8,770 nucleotides of DNA from Tardiphaga sp. (GTDB taxonomy: Bacteria; Pseudomonadota; Alphaproteobacteria; Rhizobiales; Xanthobacteraceae). The translations under genes and the position numbers were made by a program. Under the pieces are notes generated by a model, which ran no database searches, was not told where the DNA came from, and worked only from the letters and a program-made list of their open reading frames with translations. Shown piece after piece: positions 1 to 7,404 of this stretch. Every line of letters begins with the position of its first letter. Positions within the stretch are counted from its first letter, which is position 1. The DNA is taken from positions 1 through 8,770 of the forward strand of contig JACMOT010000048.1 of NCBI GenBank assembly GCA_014377915.1, written 5' to 3'.

Positions 1-668
<668 letters not shown>

Positions 669-682
669 CAGCGAGAATGAGG

Positions 683-738
683 ATGGCCCCTGTCCTGAGC
701 AGCGCGACGCGCGTCTCGGTCGATGGGGGCCATTTTTT
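683..738 (+). terminator. Rho-independent terminator-like hairpin between dnaK and dnaJ
   Basis: The eight bases ATGGCCCC at 683-690 pair perfectly with GGGGCCAT at 726-733, and six T residues (733-738) follow directly. The loop is long, about 35 bases, and contains a smaller self-complementary GC run (CGCG-ACG-CGCG) that could stack inside it. It begins 15 bases after the dnaK stop. A GC-rich stem next to a T tract is what an intrinsic terminator looks like. The long loop makes it weaker than a compact one, so partial readthrough into dnaJ is possible. That would reduce dnaJ expression relative to dnaK, but this is inference. Confidence 0.65.
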
Positions 739-835
739 ATCAAGCTGAATGTCGTTAATCCACGGACGCATCGAAGCCGATGCCGTCCCTCGGAATGCTC
801 CTCGCGATGAGGACCAAGTCAGACGGATCTCACCG

Positions 836-1975
836 ATGTCCACCACCAAGCGCTGCTATTATGAATCGCTGGAAGTCGAGCGCACCACGGATGATGCGGG
901 GCTGAAGAGCGCATTCCGCAAGCTGGCGATGAAGTGGCATCCGGACAAGAATCCCGGTGACGCCGCCGCCGAGGTCAAATTCAAGGAAATCGCCGAGGCC
1001 TATGAGGTGCTCAAGGACGGCGACAAGCGCGCCGCCTATGACCGCTATGGCCACGCCGCCTTCGAGCAGGGCAATGGCGCCGGTGCCGGCTTTGGCTCCG
1101 GCTTCGCCTCCTCGTTCTCCGATATCTTCGAGGACCTGTTCGGCATGGCCGGGCAGCGCGGCGGGCGCGCCGGTGGTGGTCGCGAACGCGGCGCCGATTT
1201 GCGCTACAACATGGAAATCACCCTCGAGGAAGCCTTCGCCGGCAAGACCGCCCAGATCGAGATCCCGGTCGCGGTGACCTGCGAATCCTGTTCCGGCACC
1301 GGCGCCAAGGCCGGCACCAAGCCGAAGACCTGTTCGACCTGCGGCGGTGCCGGCCGGGTCCGCCAGGCCCAGGGCTTCTTCACGCTGGAGCGAACCTGCC
1401 CGGCCTGTCAGGGCCGCGGCCAGATGATCGAGGATCCCTGCCCGGGCTGCGCCGGCGCCGGACGGGTCGAGCGCGAGCGCACGCTGTCGGTCAATATTCC
1501 GCAGGGCGTCGAGGACGGTACCCGGATTCGTCTCGCCAATGAGGGCGAGGCCGGCGCGCGCGGCGGTCCGGCGGGCGATCTCTATATTTTCCTGTCGCTG
1601 GCGGCGCACGACTTCTTCCAGCGCGATGGTGCCGATTTGCATTGTCGGGTGCCGATCTCGATGGTGACGGCGGCTTTGGGCGGCGAATTCGAGGTGCCGA
1701 CCATCGATCGCGGCCGCACCAAGGTCAAAGTGCCGTCCGGAACCCAGTCCGCGCGCCGCTTCCGCGTCGCCGGCAAGGGCATGCCGGTACTGCGCTCGCG
1801 CCAGACCGGTGACATGTATGTCCAGGTGGTCGTTGAAACGCCGCAGAACCTGACCAAGAAGCAGCAGGAGCTGCTGGCCGAATTTGACAAGCTGTCTTCC
1901 GGTGCGACGCAACCTGAGGCCGCCGGTTTCTTCACTAAGGTCAAGGACTTCTTCGGCACCCGTAGCGGTACTTAA
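836..1975 (+). CDS. dnaJ: Chaperone protein DnaJ (Hsp40)
   Basis: DnaJ is the type I J-domain co-chaperone that delivers unfolded clients to DnaK and stimulates its ATPase in the cytosol. From the ATG at 836 it has 379 residues, close to the 376 of E. coli DnaJ. The J domain covers about residues 7-72, with the essential HPD triad at 35-37. A Gly/Phe-rich linker (about 79-115) follows. The zinc-binding region has four CxxCxGxG repeats at about 149, 166, 188 and 202 ([32 protein letters not shown]), all cysteines present. The C-terminal substrate-binding domains complete the protein. The frame stays open back to 749, but those 29 residues precede the J domain and resemble no DnaJ N-terminus, so [10 protein letters not shown] is the preferred start. 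No strong Shine-Dalgarno is visible at this start. Confidence 0.97.
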   Translation: MSTTKRCYYESLEVERTTDDAGLKSAFRKLAMKWHPDKNPGDAAAEVKFKEIAEAYEVLKDGDKRAAYDRYGHAAFEQGNGAGAGFGSGFASSFSDIFEDLFGMAGQRGGRAGGGRERGADLRYNMEITLEEAFAGKTAQIEIPVAVTCESCSGTGAKAGTKPKTCSTCGGAGRVRQAQGFFTLERTCPACQGRGQMIEDPCPGCAGAGRVERERTLSVNIPQGVEDGTRIRLANEGEAGARGGPAGDLYIFLSLAAHDFFQRDGADLHCRVPISMVTAALGGEFEVPTIDRGRTKVKVPSGTQSARRFRVAGKGMPVLRSRQTGDMYVQVVVETPQNLTKKQQELLAEFDKLSSGATQPEAAGFFTKVKDFFGTRSGT

Positions 1976-2066
1976 CGGGGGAAGCTTGACCGTTTCTATT
2001 GTGCCCTGTACGTCTTCATGACGAATTTCTGACGTCCCGCCGTACCGCGGTCTGCCTGGAAGCGAC

Positions 2067-2669
2067 ATGCCTCTGCAATCGTCCGCGCGTCCGTTAAAGA
2101 AACCGCTCCGTCTCGACGATGAGGTCCGGTTTCTTCGTTCCTGGATTGAAAAGCCACTGCGGATGGGCGCGGTGATGCCGTCGGGCAAGGTGCTTGCCCG
2201 GACCATGGCGCAATATGTCGATGTCCACGCCCATGGCCCGGTGATCGAGCTCGGACCCGGCACCGGCGCCATCACCAATGCGCTGATCGCTCACGGCGTC
2301 GAGCCCAAGCGGCTGGTTCTGGTCGAATTCAACCCTACCTTCTGCGCGCTGCTTCGCGAGCGTTACCCACAGGCGACCGTGGTGCAGGGCGATGCCTATG
2401 CGCTGCGCGACACGTTGTGGGAAGTGCTGAAAGAGCCGGCTGCTGCCGTGGTTTCCGGCCTGCCGCTGGTCACCAAGCCGATGCTGACCCGTCTGAAGCT
2501 GATCCGTGACGCCTTTGTCGCGATGACCCCCGGTGCCCCATTCGTGCAGTTCACCTATTCGGTGGCGCCGCCGATTCCGAAATCATTGCCGGGCGTCTCC
2601 ACGGAGGCTTCCGAGCGGATCTGGATGAACCTTCCGCCCGCCCGCGTCTGGGTGTATCGCAAGGGCTAG
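2067..2669 (+). CDS. pmtA: PmtA-type class I SAM-dependent phospholipid N-methyltransferase
   Basis: The likely reaction is stepwise SAM-dependent methylation of phosphatidylethanolamine towards phosphatidylcholine at the cytoplasmic face of the inner membrane. The protein has 200 residues, the size of the soluble Rhodobacter/rhizobial PmtA type, and no membrane helix. Visible features are an N-terminal segment with MGAVMPSGKVLARTMA (33-48), the Gly-rich SAM motif VIELGPGTGAIT (59-70), an acidic residue at the end of strand 2 (E87 in LVEFNP) that would hold the ribose, GDA at 108-110 near the adenine, and SGLPLV (130-135) at the motif IV position. The preceding GGAAG is a usable ribosome binding site. 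It lies 91 bases after dnaJ with no clear terminator between. The same superfamily includes KsgA-like rRNA methyltransferases, so the substrate rests on family resemblance. Confidence 0.82.
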   Translation: MPLQSSARPLKKPLRLDDEVRFLRSWIEKPLRMGAVMPSGKVLARTMAQYVDVHAHGPVIELGPGTGAITNALIAHGVEPKRLVLVEFNPTFCALLRERYPQATVVQGDAYALRDTLWEVLKEPAAAVVSGLPLVTKPMLTRLKLIRDAFVAMTPGAPFVQFTYSVAPPIPKSLPGVSTEASERIWMNLPPARVWVYRKG

Positions 2670-2696
2670 TTGACCTCTTTGTTGAAGCAATGAGAT

Positions 2697-2836
2697 CGTT
2701 TCCCGGACGCGGTGCGGCATTCTTTATGCCGCTCCGCGGATCCGGGATCCCGGTTCTTCTTCATACAACCGGGACCCCGGCTCTGCGGCGCACCCCGCCG
2801 CCAACAGGCGGCGCAGTGCACCGCGTCCGGGGAACG
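2697..2836. repeat. Intergenic palindromic repeat, copy A (about 140 bp, long subtype)
   Basis: This nearly palindromic element fills the gap between pmtA and the FMN reductase gene. The outer arms, from GTTTCCCGGACGCGGTGC at 2698 and ending at 2835, pair over about 18 bases with one mismatch. Inside are three hairpins: GCGGCAT/ATGCCGC (2714-2732, 5-base loop), a 14-base central stem (2742-2755 with 2767-2780, one mismatch) and CGCCGCC/GGCGGCG (2796-2813, 4-base loop). The reverse complement of copy D aligns along its whole length, and copies B and C share its arms and layout. It encodes nothing recognisable, although one frame stays open into the FMN reductase gene. Such elements are common between genes in Bradyrhizobium-group genomes; I cannot name the family with certainty. 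Confidence 0.88.
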
Positions 2837-2849
2837 AAGAGCGCGACCC

Positions 2850-3428
2850 ATGCCCACCCTGAAAATCCTCGTTATTCCCGGCTCGCGGCGCAGCGGATCG
2901 CTCAATGCGAAGCTGGCCGCCGCCGCCATCGATGCGCTGGTGCGCGCCGAGGTCGACGTCACCCATATCTCGCTCGGCGACTTTCCGCTGCCGATCTATG
3001 ACGGCGATCTGGAAAGTACTTCCGGCGTACCCAGGCAGGCGATCGACCTGAAGCGGATGATCGGGGCGCATCACGGCGTGCTGCTGGTGACGCCGGAATA
3101 CAATGCGTCGCTGCCGCCGCTGCTGAAGAACGCCATCGACTGGGTTTCGCGCGTGCAGGACAGCCATGAGAGCCGCGGCCAGGTGTTTCGCGAGACGCCG
3201 TTCGCGATCGCCGCGGCCTCGAACAACCGGCTTGGCGGCACGCGCTGCCTGCAGGCGCTGCGGCTGGTGCTGTCGGCCTGTGGCGCTATCGTGGTTCCCA
3301 GCCAGCTGGCGCTGTCCTTTGCCGACGACGCCTATGACGATATGGATCGCTTGAGACACCCCGCCGATATCGAAGCGCTGCGGGCGATGGTGCGGCAGCT
3401 GGTCGATGTCGCGCAGCAGATGAAGTGA
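2850..3428 (+). CDS. NADPH-dependent FMN reductase family flavoprotein
   Basis: This is a cytosolic flavodoxin-like oxidoreductase of the family that includes NADPH-dependent FMN reductases, azoreductases and ChrR/YieF-type quinone reductases. The physiological acceptor cannot be read from sequence. The protein has 192 residues. The FMN-phosphate loop is GSRRSGSLN (11-19), just after the first beta strand KILVIP. The family signature TPEYNASLPPLLKNAIDW is at 81-98. NNRLGG, past the middle, fits the second flavin-contacting loop. The frame is open upstream to 2712, but that stretch is repeat A. The ATG at 2850 puts the start directly before the first beta strand, as in homologues, with GAAGAG upstream as a weak ribosome binding site. 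pyrF begins 6 bases after its stop, so the two are probably co-transcribed. Confidence 0.88.
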   Translation: MPTLKILVIPGSRRSGSLNAKLAAAAIDALVRAEVDVTHISLGDFPLPIYDGDLESTSGVPRQAIDLKRMIGAHHGVLLVTPEYNASLPPLLKNAIDWVSRVQDSHESRGQVFRETPFAIAAASNNRLGGTRCLQALRLVLSACGAIVVPSQLALSFADDAYDDMDRLRHPADIEALRAMVRQLVDVAQQMK

Positions 3429-3434
3429 GATGAG

Positions 3435-4142
3435 ATGACCCTGACGACCATGGAGCCCCGCGACCGGCTGATTGTCGGCCTCGATCTGCCGAGCGTCGAG
3501 CAAGCCGAAGCCATGATCGCGCGGCTCGGCGACAGCGTGACCTTCTACAAGATCGGCTACCAGCTGGCTTACGCCGGCGGCCTGCCGCTGATCCGCAAGC
3601 TCGCCGATGCCGGCAAGAAGGTGTTCGCCGACCTGAAGCTGCACGATATCGGCAACACGGTCGCCAGCGGCACCGAAAGCGTCGCCAGGCTCGGCGCCAC
3701 CTTCCTCACCGTCCACGCCTATCCGCAGACCATGAGCGCCGCCGTACAGGGCCGCGCCGGCTCCAGCCTGCAGATCCTCGCGGTGACGGTGCTGACGTCC
3801 TATGACGATGACGATCTCAAGGCGGCGGGCTATCAGCTCGGGGTGCGCGACCTCGTCGAGGTGCGCGCGCAGCAGGCGCGGGCCCTCGGCGTCGACGGCG
3901 TCGTCTGCTCGCCGGAGGAGGCGGCGCATCTGCGCGGCATCGTCGGACCGATGCGCCTGGTCACGCCGGGCGTGCGTCCGGCCGGCAGCGCGATCGGCGA
4001 TCAGAAGCGCGTCATGACCCCAAGCGATGCGATCCGCGCCGGCCCCGACCATGTGGTGGTGGCGCGGCCGGTGATGCAGGCCGCGGATCCGAAGGCGGTG
4101 GCGGATGCGATCGTCGACGAGATAACGCAGGCGCTGGGCTAG
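3435..4142 (+). CDS. pyrF: Orotidine 5'-phosphate decarboxylase (subfamily 1)
   Basis: PyrF removes CO2 from orotidine 5'-monophosphate to give UMP, the last step of de novo pyrimidine synthesis, in the cytosol. The 235 residues fold as a single TIM barrel. Seen in order are the first strand LIVGLDLP (12-19), YKIGYQL (38-44), the catalytic Asp-Lys-Asp array in [12 protein letters not shown] (D66, K68, D71), [15 protein letters not shown] near residue 178, and the phosphate-binding segment VVVARPV near the C-terminus, where many homologues have Gly-Arg in place of Ala-Arg. The first ATG at 3435 leaves 6 bases after the FMN reductase stop. A second in-frame ATG five codons later (MEPRDRLIV) is a possible alternative start. 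Repeat B follows the stop. Confidence 0.96.
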   Translation: MTLTTMEPRDRLIVGLDLPSVEQAEAMIARLGDSVTFYKIGYQLAYAGGLPLIRKLADAGKKVFADLKLHDIGNTVASGTESVARLGATFLTVHAYPQTMSAAVQGRAGSSLQILAVTVLTSYDDDDLKAAGYQLGVRDLVEVRAQQARALGVDGVVCSPEEAAHLRGIVGPMRLVTPGVRPAGSAIGDQKRVMTPSDAIRAGPDHVVVARPVMQAADPKAVADAIVDEITQALG

Positions 4143-4156
4143 GCGATCTTTAACTT

Positions 4157-4276
4157 GTCCCGGGCGCGGTGCAGCGTGCAACGCTGCTCCGCAGAACCGG
4201 GACCGTACCAAACGCCGTCGCCTGATACGGCCCCGGCTCTGCGAAGCAACACTTCGTGTTGCGTCGCGTCCGGGGC
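4157..4276. repeat. Intergenic palindromic repeat, copy B (120 bp, short subtype)
   Basis: This copy lies between pyrF and the DUF1330 gene. The outer arms are GTCCCGGGCGCG and CGCGTCCGGGGC. They enclose GCAGCGT/ACGCTGC (4171-4187, 3-base loop), a central 11-base stem (4197-4207 with 4226-4236, one mismatch) and GCAACAC/GTGTTGC (4246-4262, loop TTC). It has the same length and orientation as copy C, from which it differs at about 15 of 120 positions by hand alignment. It shares arms and layout with copies A and D. The remaining bases of this gap hold only the DUF1330 ribosome binding site and no clear promoter. Confidence 0.88.
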
Positions 4277-4305
4277 GTGAGTCAGTATCGAATCAAGCAA
4301 AAATC

Positions 4306-4312
4306 AGGGAGA
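4306..4312 (+). promoter_or_regulatory. Ribosome binding site of the DUF1330 gene
   Basis: AGGGAGA lies five bases ahead of the ATG at 4318. It is one of the clearest Shine-Dalgarno sequences in the window and supports 4318 as the start of this small gene. Confidence 0.75.
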
Positions 4313-4317
4313 CACCC

Positions 4318-4626
4318 ATGGCCAAAGCCTACTGGATCGCGCGGATCGATGTTCACAACATGGACGGCTACAAGGACTACGTCGCGCAGAACGGCGCGGT
4401 GTTCGCCGCGTTCGGCGCCAAATTCCTGGTGCGCGGTGGCCAGCACGAGGCCGCCGAGGGCACCGCGCGTTCGCGCAACGTGGTGCTGGAATTCAAGGAC
4501 TACGCGACCGCGCAGGCCTGCTATCATTCGCCGGAATACCAGCGCCTGGTGGCGATGCGCGCGCCGCATTCCGACGGCGAGCTGGTAATCATCGAAGGCT
4601 ATGACGGCGCGCAGCCTGGAGCCTAA
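4318..4626 (+). CDS. DUF1330 domain protein (small, dimeric alpha/beta-barrel type)
   Basis: This 102-residue protein covers one complete DUF1330 domain. Members are small cytosolic ferredoxin-like alpha-beta proteins thought to dimerise, and no general biochemical role is established. The start [20 protein letters not shown] is typical: a first beta strand, then a helix with the D-x-x-x-Y-x-x-Y pattern. The middle has FLVRGGQ followed by [25 protein letters not shown] (in part), the family's FP/EF-D-A-x-x-cysteine-or-trp-YxSPEY pattern. The tail [14 protein letters not shown] forms the last strand. A clear AGGGAGA ribosome binding site fixes the start. The gene stands alone between direct repeat copies B and C and appears to be its own unit. 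It has no signal peptide or membrane segment. Confidence 0.9.
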   Translation: MAKAYWIARIDVHNMDGYKDYVAQNGAVFAAFGAKFLVRGGQHEAAEGTARSRNVVLEFKDYATAQACYHSPEYQRLVAMRAPHSDGELVIIEGYDGAQPGA

Positions 4627-4642
4627 TCATGCGTGGCATTGT

Positions 4643-4762
4643 GTCCCGGGCGCGCCGCAGCGTGAAACGCTGCCGCGCAGAACCGGGACCGTCCCAAACG
4701 CCGGCGCTTGGCGCGGCCCCGGCTCCGCGAAGCAATACTTCGTATTGCATCGCGTCCGGGGC
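4643..4762. repeat. Intergenic palindromic repeat, copy C (120 bp, short subtype)
   Basis: This copy is a direct repeat of copy B, between the DUF1330 gene and dapB. The outer arms are identical to B's at both ends. The first hairpin is GCAGCGT/ACGCTGC (4657-4673) with loop GAA where B has GCA. The third hairpin is GCAATAC/GTATTGC (4732-4748, loop TTC). B has GCAACAC/GTGTTGC there, so both sides of one base pair changed together. The central stem is CCGGGACC with GGCCCCGG. The dapB frame is open upstream through this repeat back to 4601, but nothing supports its translation. Confidence 0.88.
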
Positions 4763-4779
4763 AAGCAGGCCCATATCGG

Positions 4780-4808
4780 TTGCCGCACGGCGCCGGCGCC
4801 GCTATATC
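4780..4808 (+). promoter_or_regulatory. Candidate sigma70-type promoter for dapB-gpmA
   Basis: TTGCCG (4780-4785) and TATATC (4803-4808) are separated by exactly 17 bases. Each matches the consensus hexamer at four of six positions. Transcription would begin near 4815, about 20 bases before the dapB ATG, leaving room for the ribosome binding site. The spacer carries the perfect 12-base palindrome GGCGCCGGCGCC (4789-4800), which could be an operator or simply GC-rich sequence. Confidence 0.45.
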
Positions 4809-4821
4809 GCCCTGACAACCT

Positions 4822-4828
4822 GGAAAGG
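4822..4828 (+). promoter_or_regulatory. Ribosome binding site that fixes the dapB start
   Basis: GGAAAGG ends six bases before the ATG at 4835. It supports this ATG rather than the second in-frame ATG three codons later or the upstream extension through repeat C. Confidence 0.7.
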
Positions 4829-4834
4829 TGTGAC

Positions 4835-5650
4835 ATGACCGACATGCGATTGATCGTGGCAGGCGCCGGTGGACGGATGGGGCGGGCGCTGGTCCGCGCC
4901 ATTTCCGAGACCGCGGGCGCGGTGGTCGTCGGCGCGCTGGAAGCGCCGGGCTCGGAGCTGCTCGGCAAGGATGCCGGCACGCTGGCCGGTATTGCCGAGA
5001 TCGGCGTCAAGCTGTCGGCCGATCTGTGGACGATGTCGAAGGACGCCGACGGCATTCTCGATTTCACCGTGCCCGGCGCCACCATCGCCAATGTCGCCAT
5101 CGCCGCGCAGCGCGGCATCGTCCATGTGATCGGCACCACCGGCCTGTCGGCGTCGGACGACGCGGTGATCAAGAGCGTGACCAAGCAGGCGATCGTGGTG
5201 CAGGCGGGCAATATGAGTCTCGGCGTCAATTTGCTGGCGGCTCTGGTCAAGCGCGTGGCGCAATCGCTCGTTGCGGGTTTCGACATCGAGATTCTCGAAA
5301 TGCATCATCGCGCCAAGATCGATGCGCCGTCCGGCACCGCCTTCATGCTTGGCGAAGCCGCCGCGGCCGGGCGCGGCATCGCGCTGGCGGAGAATTCCGC
5401 GCGTGGCCGCGATGGCGTCACCGGCGCGCGCCGGACCGGCGATATCGGCTTTGCCAGCCTGCGCGGCGGCACCGTCACCGGCGATCACACCGTGATCTTC
5501 GCCGGCCCCTATGAGCGCATCGAGATCTCGCACAAGGCGGAGGATCGCATGATCTTCGCCCATGGCGCGCTGAAGGCGGCGATGTGGGCGCATGGCAAGC
5601 AGCCCGGACATTATTCGATGGCCGACGTGCTCGGCGTCGGCGATATCTAG
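4835..5650 (+). CDS. dapB: 4-hydroxy-tetrahydrodipicolinate reductase
   Basis: DapB uses NAD(P)H to reduce the product of DapA to tetrahydrodipicolinate, the committed branch towards meso-diaminopimelate (peptidoglycan) and lysine, in the cytosol. The 271 residues compare with 273 in E. coli. The N-terminal Rossmann fold has GAGGRMGR (10-17), DFT (76-78) and GTTG (100-103). [11 protein letters not shown] (124-134) leads into the substrate domain. [15 protein letters not shown] (155-169) carries the conserved histidine pair H157-H158, the catalytic lysine K161 and the diacid-binding SGT. The C-terminus ends YSMADVLGV. The start is set by GGAAAGG and by the first beta strand [10 protein letters not shown] immediately after. 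The longer open frame back to 4601 runs through repeat C and is not counted. gpmA follows after 18 bases. Confidence 0.97.
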   Translation: MTDMRLIVAGAGGRMGRALVRAISETAGAVVVGALEAPGSELLGKDAGTLAGIAEIGVKLSADLWTMSKDADGILDFTVPGATIANVAIAAQRGIVHVIGTTGLSASDDAVIKSVTKQAIVVQAGNMSLGVNLLAALVKRVAQSLVAGFDIEILEMHHRAKIDAPSGTAFMLGEAAAAGRGIALAENSARGRDGVTGARRTGDIGFASLRGGTVTGDHTVIFAGPYERIEISHKAEDRMIFAHGALKAAMWAHGKQPGHYSMADVLGVGDI

Positions 5651-5668
5651 CAACAACGGAATTCCCTG

Positions 5669-6292
5669 ATGAACGAACGTCTTCTCGTGCTCGTGCGCCA
5701 CGGCCAGAGCGAATGGAATCTGAAAAATCTGTTCACCGGCTGGAAGGACCCCGCGCTTACCGAGAAGGGCATCGGCGAGGCCCGGGAAGCTGGCCGCAAG
5801 CTGAAGGCGCAGGGCCTGACCTTCGACGTCGCCTTCACGTCCGCGCTCAGCCGCGCGCAAAAGACGCTGGATCTGGCGCTGGAGGAGATGGGCCAGACCG
5901 GCCTGCCGATCACCCGCGACCAGGCGCTGAACGAGCGCGACTATGGTGATCTCGCCGGTCTCAACAAGGATGATGCCCGCGAAAAATGGGGCGAGGAGCA
6001 GGTGCATCAATGGCGCCGCTCCTACGACATCCCGCCGCCCGGCGGCGAAAGCCTGAAGGACACGCTGGCGCGCACGCTGCCATATTACGTGCAGGAGATT
6101 TTGCCGGGCGTGCTGCGCGGCGAACGCACGCTGGTGGCGGCGCATGGCAATTCGCTGCGCGCGCTGATCATGGTGCTGGAAAAGCTGACGCCGGAAGGCA
6201 TTCTGGCGCGTGAGCTGGGGACCGGCGTGCCGGTGATCTACCGCCTCAACGCCGATTCGACGGTGACCTCGAAGCTCGATCTGGCGGGGTAG
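5669..6292 (+). CDS. gpmA: 2,3-bisphosphoglycerate-dependent phosphoglycerate mutase
   Basis: GpmA interconverts 3- and 2-phosphoglycerate in glycolysis and gluconeogenesis through a phosphohistidine. The 207 residues contain the phosphatase-superfamily signature [10 protein letters not shown] (8-17) with catalytic H11, [15 protein letters not shown] (20-34), the substrate arginine in SALSRAQKT (R62), the acid/base glutamate in [11 protein letters not shown] (E89), and the second histidine in AAHGNSLRA (H159). It is shorter than the about 250-residue E. coli enzyme. This compact form is usual in Alphaproteobacteria, so it is not a truncation. It lies 18 bases after dapB and is probably co-transcribed from the promoter upstream of dapB. 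Only a weak GGAA precedes the ATG. Repeat D follows its stop. Confidence 0.95.
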   Translation: MNERLLVLVRHGQSEWNLKNLFTGWKDPALTEKGIGEAREAGRKLKAQGLTFDVAFTSALSRAQKTLDLALEEMGQTGLPITRDQALNERDYGDLAGLNKDDAREKWGEEQVHQWRRSYDIPPPGGESLKDTLARTLPYYVQEILPGVLRGERTLVAAHGNSLRALIMVLEKLTPEGILARELGTGVPVIYRLNADSTVTSKLDLAG

Positions 6293-6295
6293 TTT

Positions 6296-6437
6296 CGTTC
6301 CCCGGATGCGGCGCAGCGCGCCGCGTCTTCGCGGGGTGGTGCGCTGCTACGCCGGGGTCCCGGTTGCTGCATTCCCGAAACCGGGATCCTGGATCTGCGA
6401 AGCGGCATGAAGAATGCCGCGTCGCGTCCGGGAAACG
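6296..6437. repeat. Intergenic palindromic repeat, copy D (about 142 bp, long subtype, inverted relative to copy A)
   Basis: This copy fills the gap between convergent gpmA and the Ada-like gene, beginning 4 bases after one stop and ending 5 bases before the other. Its reverse complement aligns with copy A end to end. The shared hairpin GCGGCAT/ATGCCGC is at 6402-6420, and the central stem pairs 6352-6365 with 6379-6392, with G-T wobbles. The arm nearest gpmA differs in sequence from A but still folds, with CCGCG/CGCGG and GCAGCGC/GCGCTGC pairings. Because it is palindromic and sits between two converging genes, it could act as a bidirectional terminator, although no long T tract is present. 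Confidence 0.86.
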
Positions 6438-6441
6438 AGAG

Positions 6442-7350
6442 TTACCCCGCTCCCACCTGACCCGCCTCCCAGCCGATCATCGCCTGTTTTCGCGTGATGC
6501 CCCAATCATAGCCGGTCAGCGCGCCGGACTTGCCGAGCGCGCGGTGGCACGGCACCACGAAGGAGATCGGGTTCTTGCCGACCGCGGCGCCGACGGCGCG
6601 CGATGCCTTCGGGCGCTCGATCTTGGTCGCGATGTCCGAGTAGCAGACGGCGCGGCCCATCGGGATCTTCAGCAGCGTCTCCCACACCCGGACTTCGAAA
6701 TCGGTGCCGATCAGCAGCACGCGCAGCGGCTGCTCCGGTTTCCACAGGCTGGCATCAAAGATGCGCCGCGCCATCGCGGCGGTGCCGGCCGTGTCGGCGA
6801 TGAACGTGGCGCGCGGCCAGCGCCGCGCCATGTCGTCGAACGCCGGCTGCTCCTCGCCGGGATCGGCGAAAGCCAGACCGGCGAGGCCGCGCTCGCTGGA
6901 AATCACGATCGCGCTGCCGAACGGGCAGGGATGAAAGCCATAGCGCAATTCCATGCCGGCGCCGCCGGTCTTCCATTCGCCCGGCGACATCGCCTCATGG
7001 GTGACGAACAGATCATGCAGCCGGCCCGGTCCGGACAGGCCGGAATCGAGCGCGGCATCGAGCACGCTGGCGGAACCGCGCAGCAGGGTCTTGGCGTGGT
7101 CGAGCGTCAGCGCCTGCACGAAGGCTTTTGGCGTCAGTCCGGCCCAGCGCCGGAACAGATGGTGCAATTCATCGGGGGTGACAGAGGCGGCTTCCGCGAT
7201 CGATTCGATGGTCGGCTGCGCGCGCCAATGCTCGGAGATGTAGCCGATCGCCCGGCGCACCGAATCATAGTCGCGCAACGCGGCATCCTGCGCGCCCGGT
7301 CGGGTCAGCCGCGGATCTTGGATCGCGAGATTTTTTGCCAGGGTCATCAT
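6442..7350 (-). CDS. AraC-type HTH / methylated-DNA--[protein]-cysteine S-methyltransferase (Ada-like, lacking the N-terminal Ada zinc domain)
   Basis: This DNA-repair protein would transfer the methyl group from O6-methylguanine (or O4-methylthymine) to its own cysteine. It may also act as a regulator through its HTH domain. From the ATG at 7350 it has 302 residues. An AraC-family double HTH covers about 28-125 (TIESIAEAASVTPDELHHLF, then LTLDHAKTLL). A short RNase H-like region follows (MELRYGFHPCPFGSAIVISS). The C-terminal methyltransferase domain begins around GTDFEVRVWETLL and includes IPMGRAVCYSDIA, SRAVGAAVGKNP and the active site VVPCHRAL with acceptor C268. The cysteine-rich N-terminal methylphosphotriester domain of full Ada is absent. 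An ATG at 7347 or a GTG at 7386 are alternative starts. It is downstream of the DUF2244 gene on the same strand, 54 bases away. Confidence 0.93.
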   Translation of the reverse strand: MMTLAKNLAIQDPRLTRPGAQDAALRDYDSVRRAIGYISEHWRAQPTIESIAEAASVTPDELHHLFRRWAGLTPKAFVQALTLDHAKTLLRGSASVLDAALDSGLSGPGRLHDLFVTHEAMSPGEWKTGGAGMELRYGFHPCPFGSAIVISSERGLAGLAFADPGEEQPAFDDMARRWPRATFIADTAGTAAMARRIFDASLWKPEQPLRVLLIGTDFEVRVWETLLKIPMGRAVCYSDIATKIERPKASRAVGAAVGKNPISFVVPCHRALGKSGALTGYDWGITRKQAMIGWEAGQVGAG

Positions 7351-7404
7351 CCATCCGGTGTAGCGCCGCGGGCTTGCGCCCACCACCCGATTCCCGATTC
7401 TGCA

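Noticed and set aside
1986..2014. Possible promoter upstream of pmtA (TTGACC, 17 bases, TACGTC)
   Set aside because: The -35 is good, but the -10 hexamer matches consensus at only two of six positions, so I do not list it as a feature.
830..2278. Long minus-strand open frame opposite dnaJ (482 residues)
   Set aside because: It is antisense to a fully conserved dnaJ and crosses into pmtA. Its composition (Arg, Ala, Gly, His) is that of a shadow frame in GC-rich DNA, and no domain is recognisable.
2712..2849. N-terminal extension of the FMN reductase gene through repeat A
   Set aside because: The extra residues are translated repeat sequence, are absent from the family and precede the normal first beta strand. 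The ATG at 2850 is better.
2724..4211. Long minus-strand open frame opposite the FMN reductase and pyrF genes (495 residues)
   Set aside because: It is antisense to two well-conserved genes and runs into repeats at both ends. It is low-complexity Arg/His/Ala-rich with no recognisable motif.
4601..4834. N-terminal extension of dapB through repeat C
   Set aside because: It overlaps the end of the DUF1330 gene and all of repeat C. A good ribosome binding site and the Rossmann start place the true ATG at 4835.
4802..6145. Long minus-strand open frame opposite dapB and gpmA (447 residues)
   Set aside because: Both plus-strand genes have intact catalytic motifs. The antisense translation has no motif, so it is a GC-driven shadow.
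2697..6437. A consistently preferred RNA strand for the palindromic repeats, judged from G-U wobbles
   Set aside because: The central stem mismatches of A, B and C would be wobbles on the minus strand, but the outer stem of B favours the plus strand. The signal is mixed and may only reflect shared ancestry.
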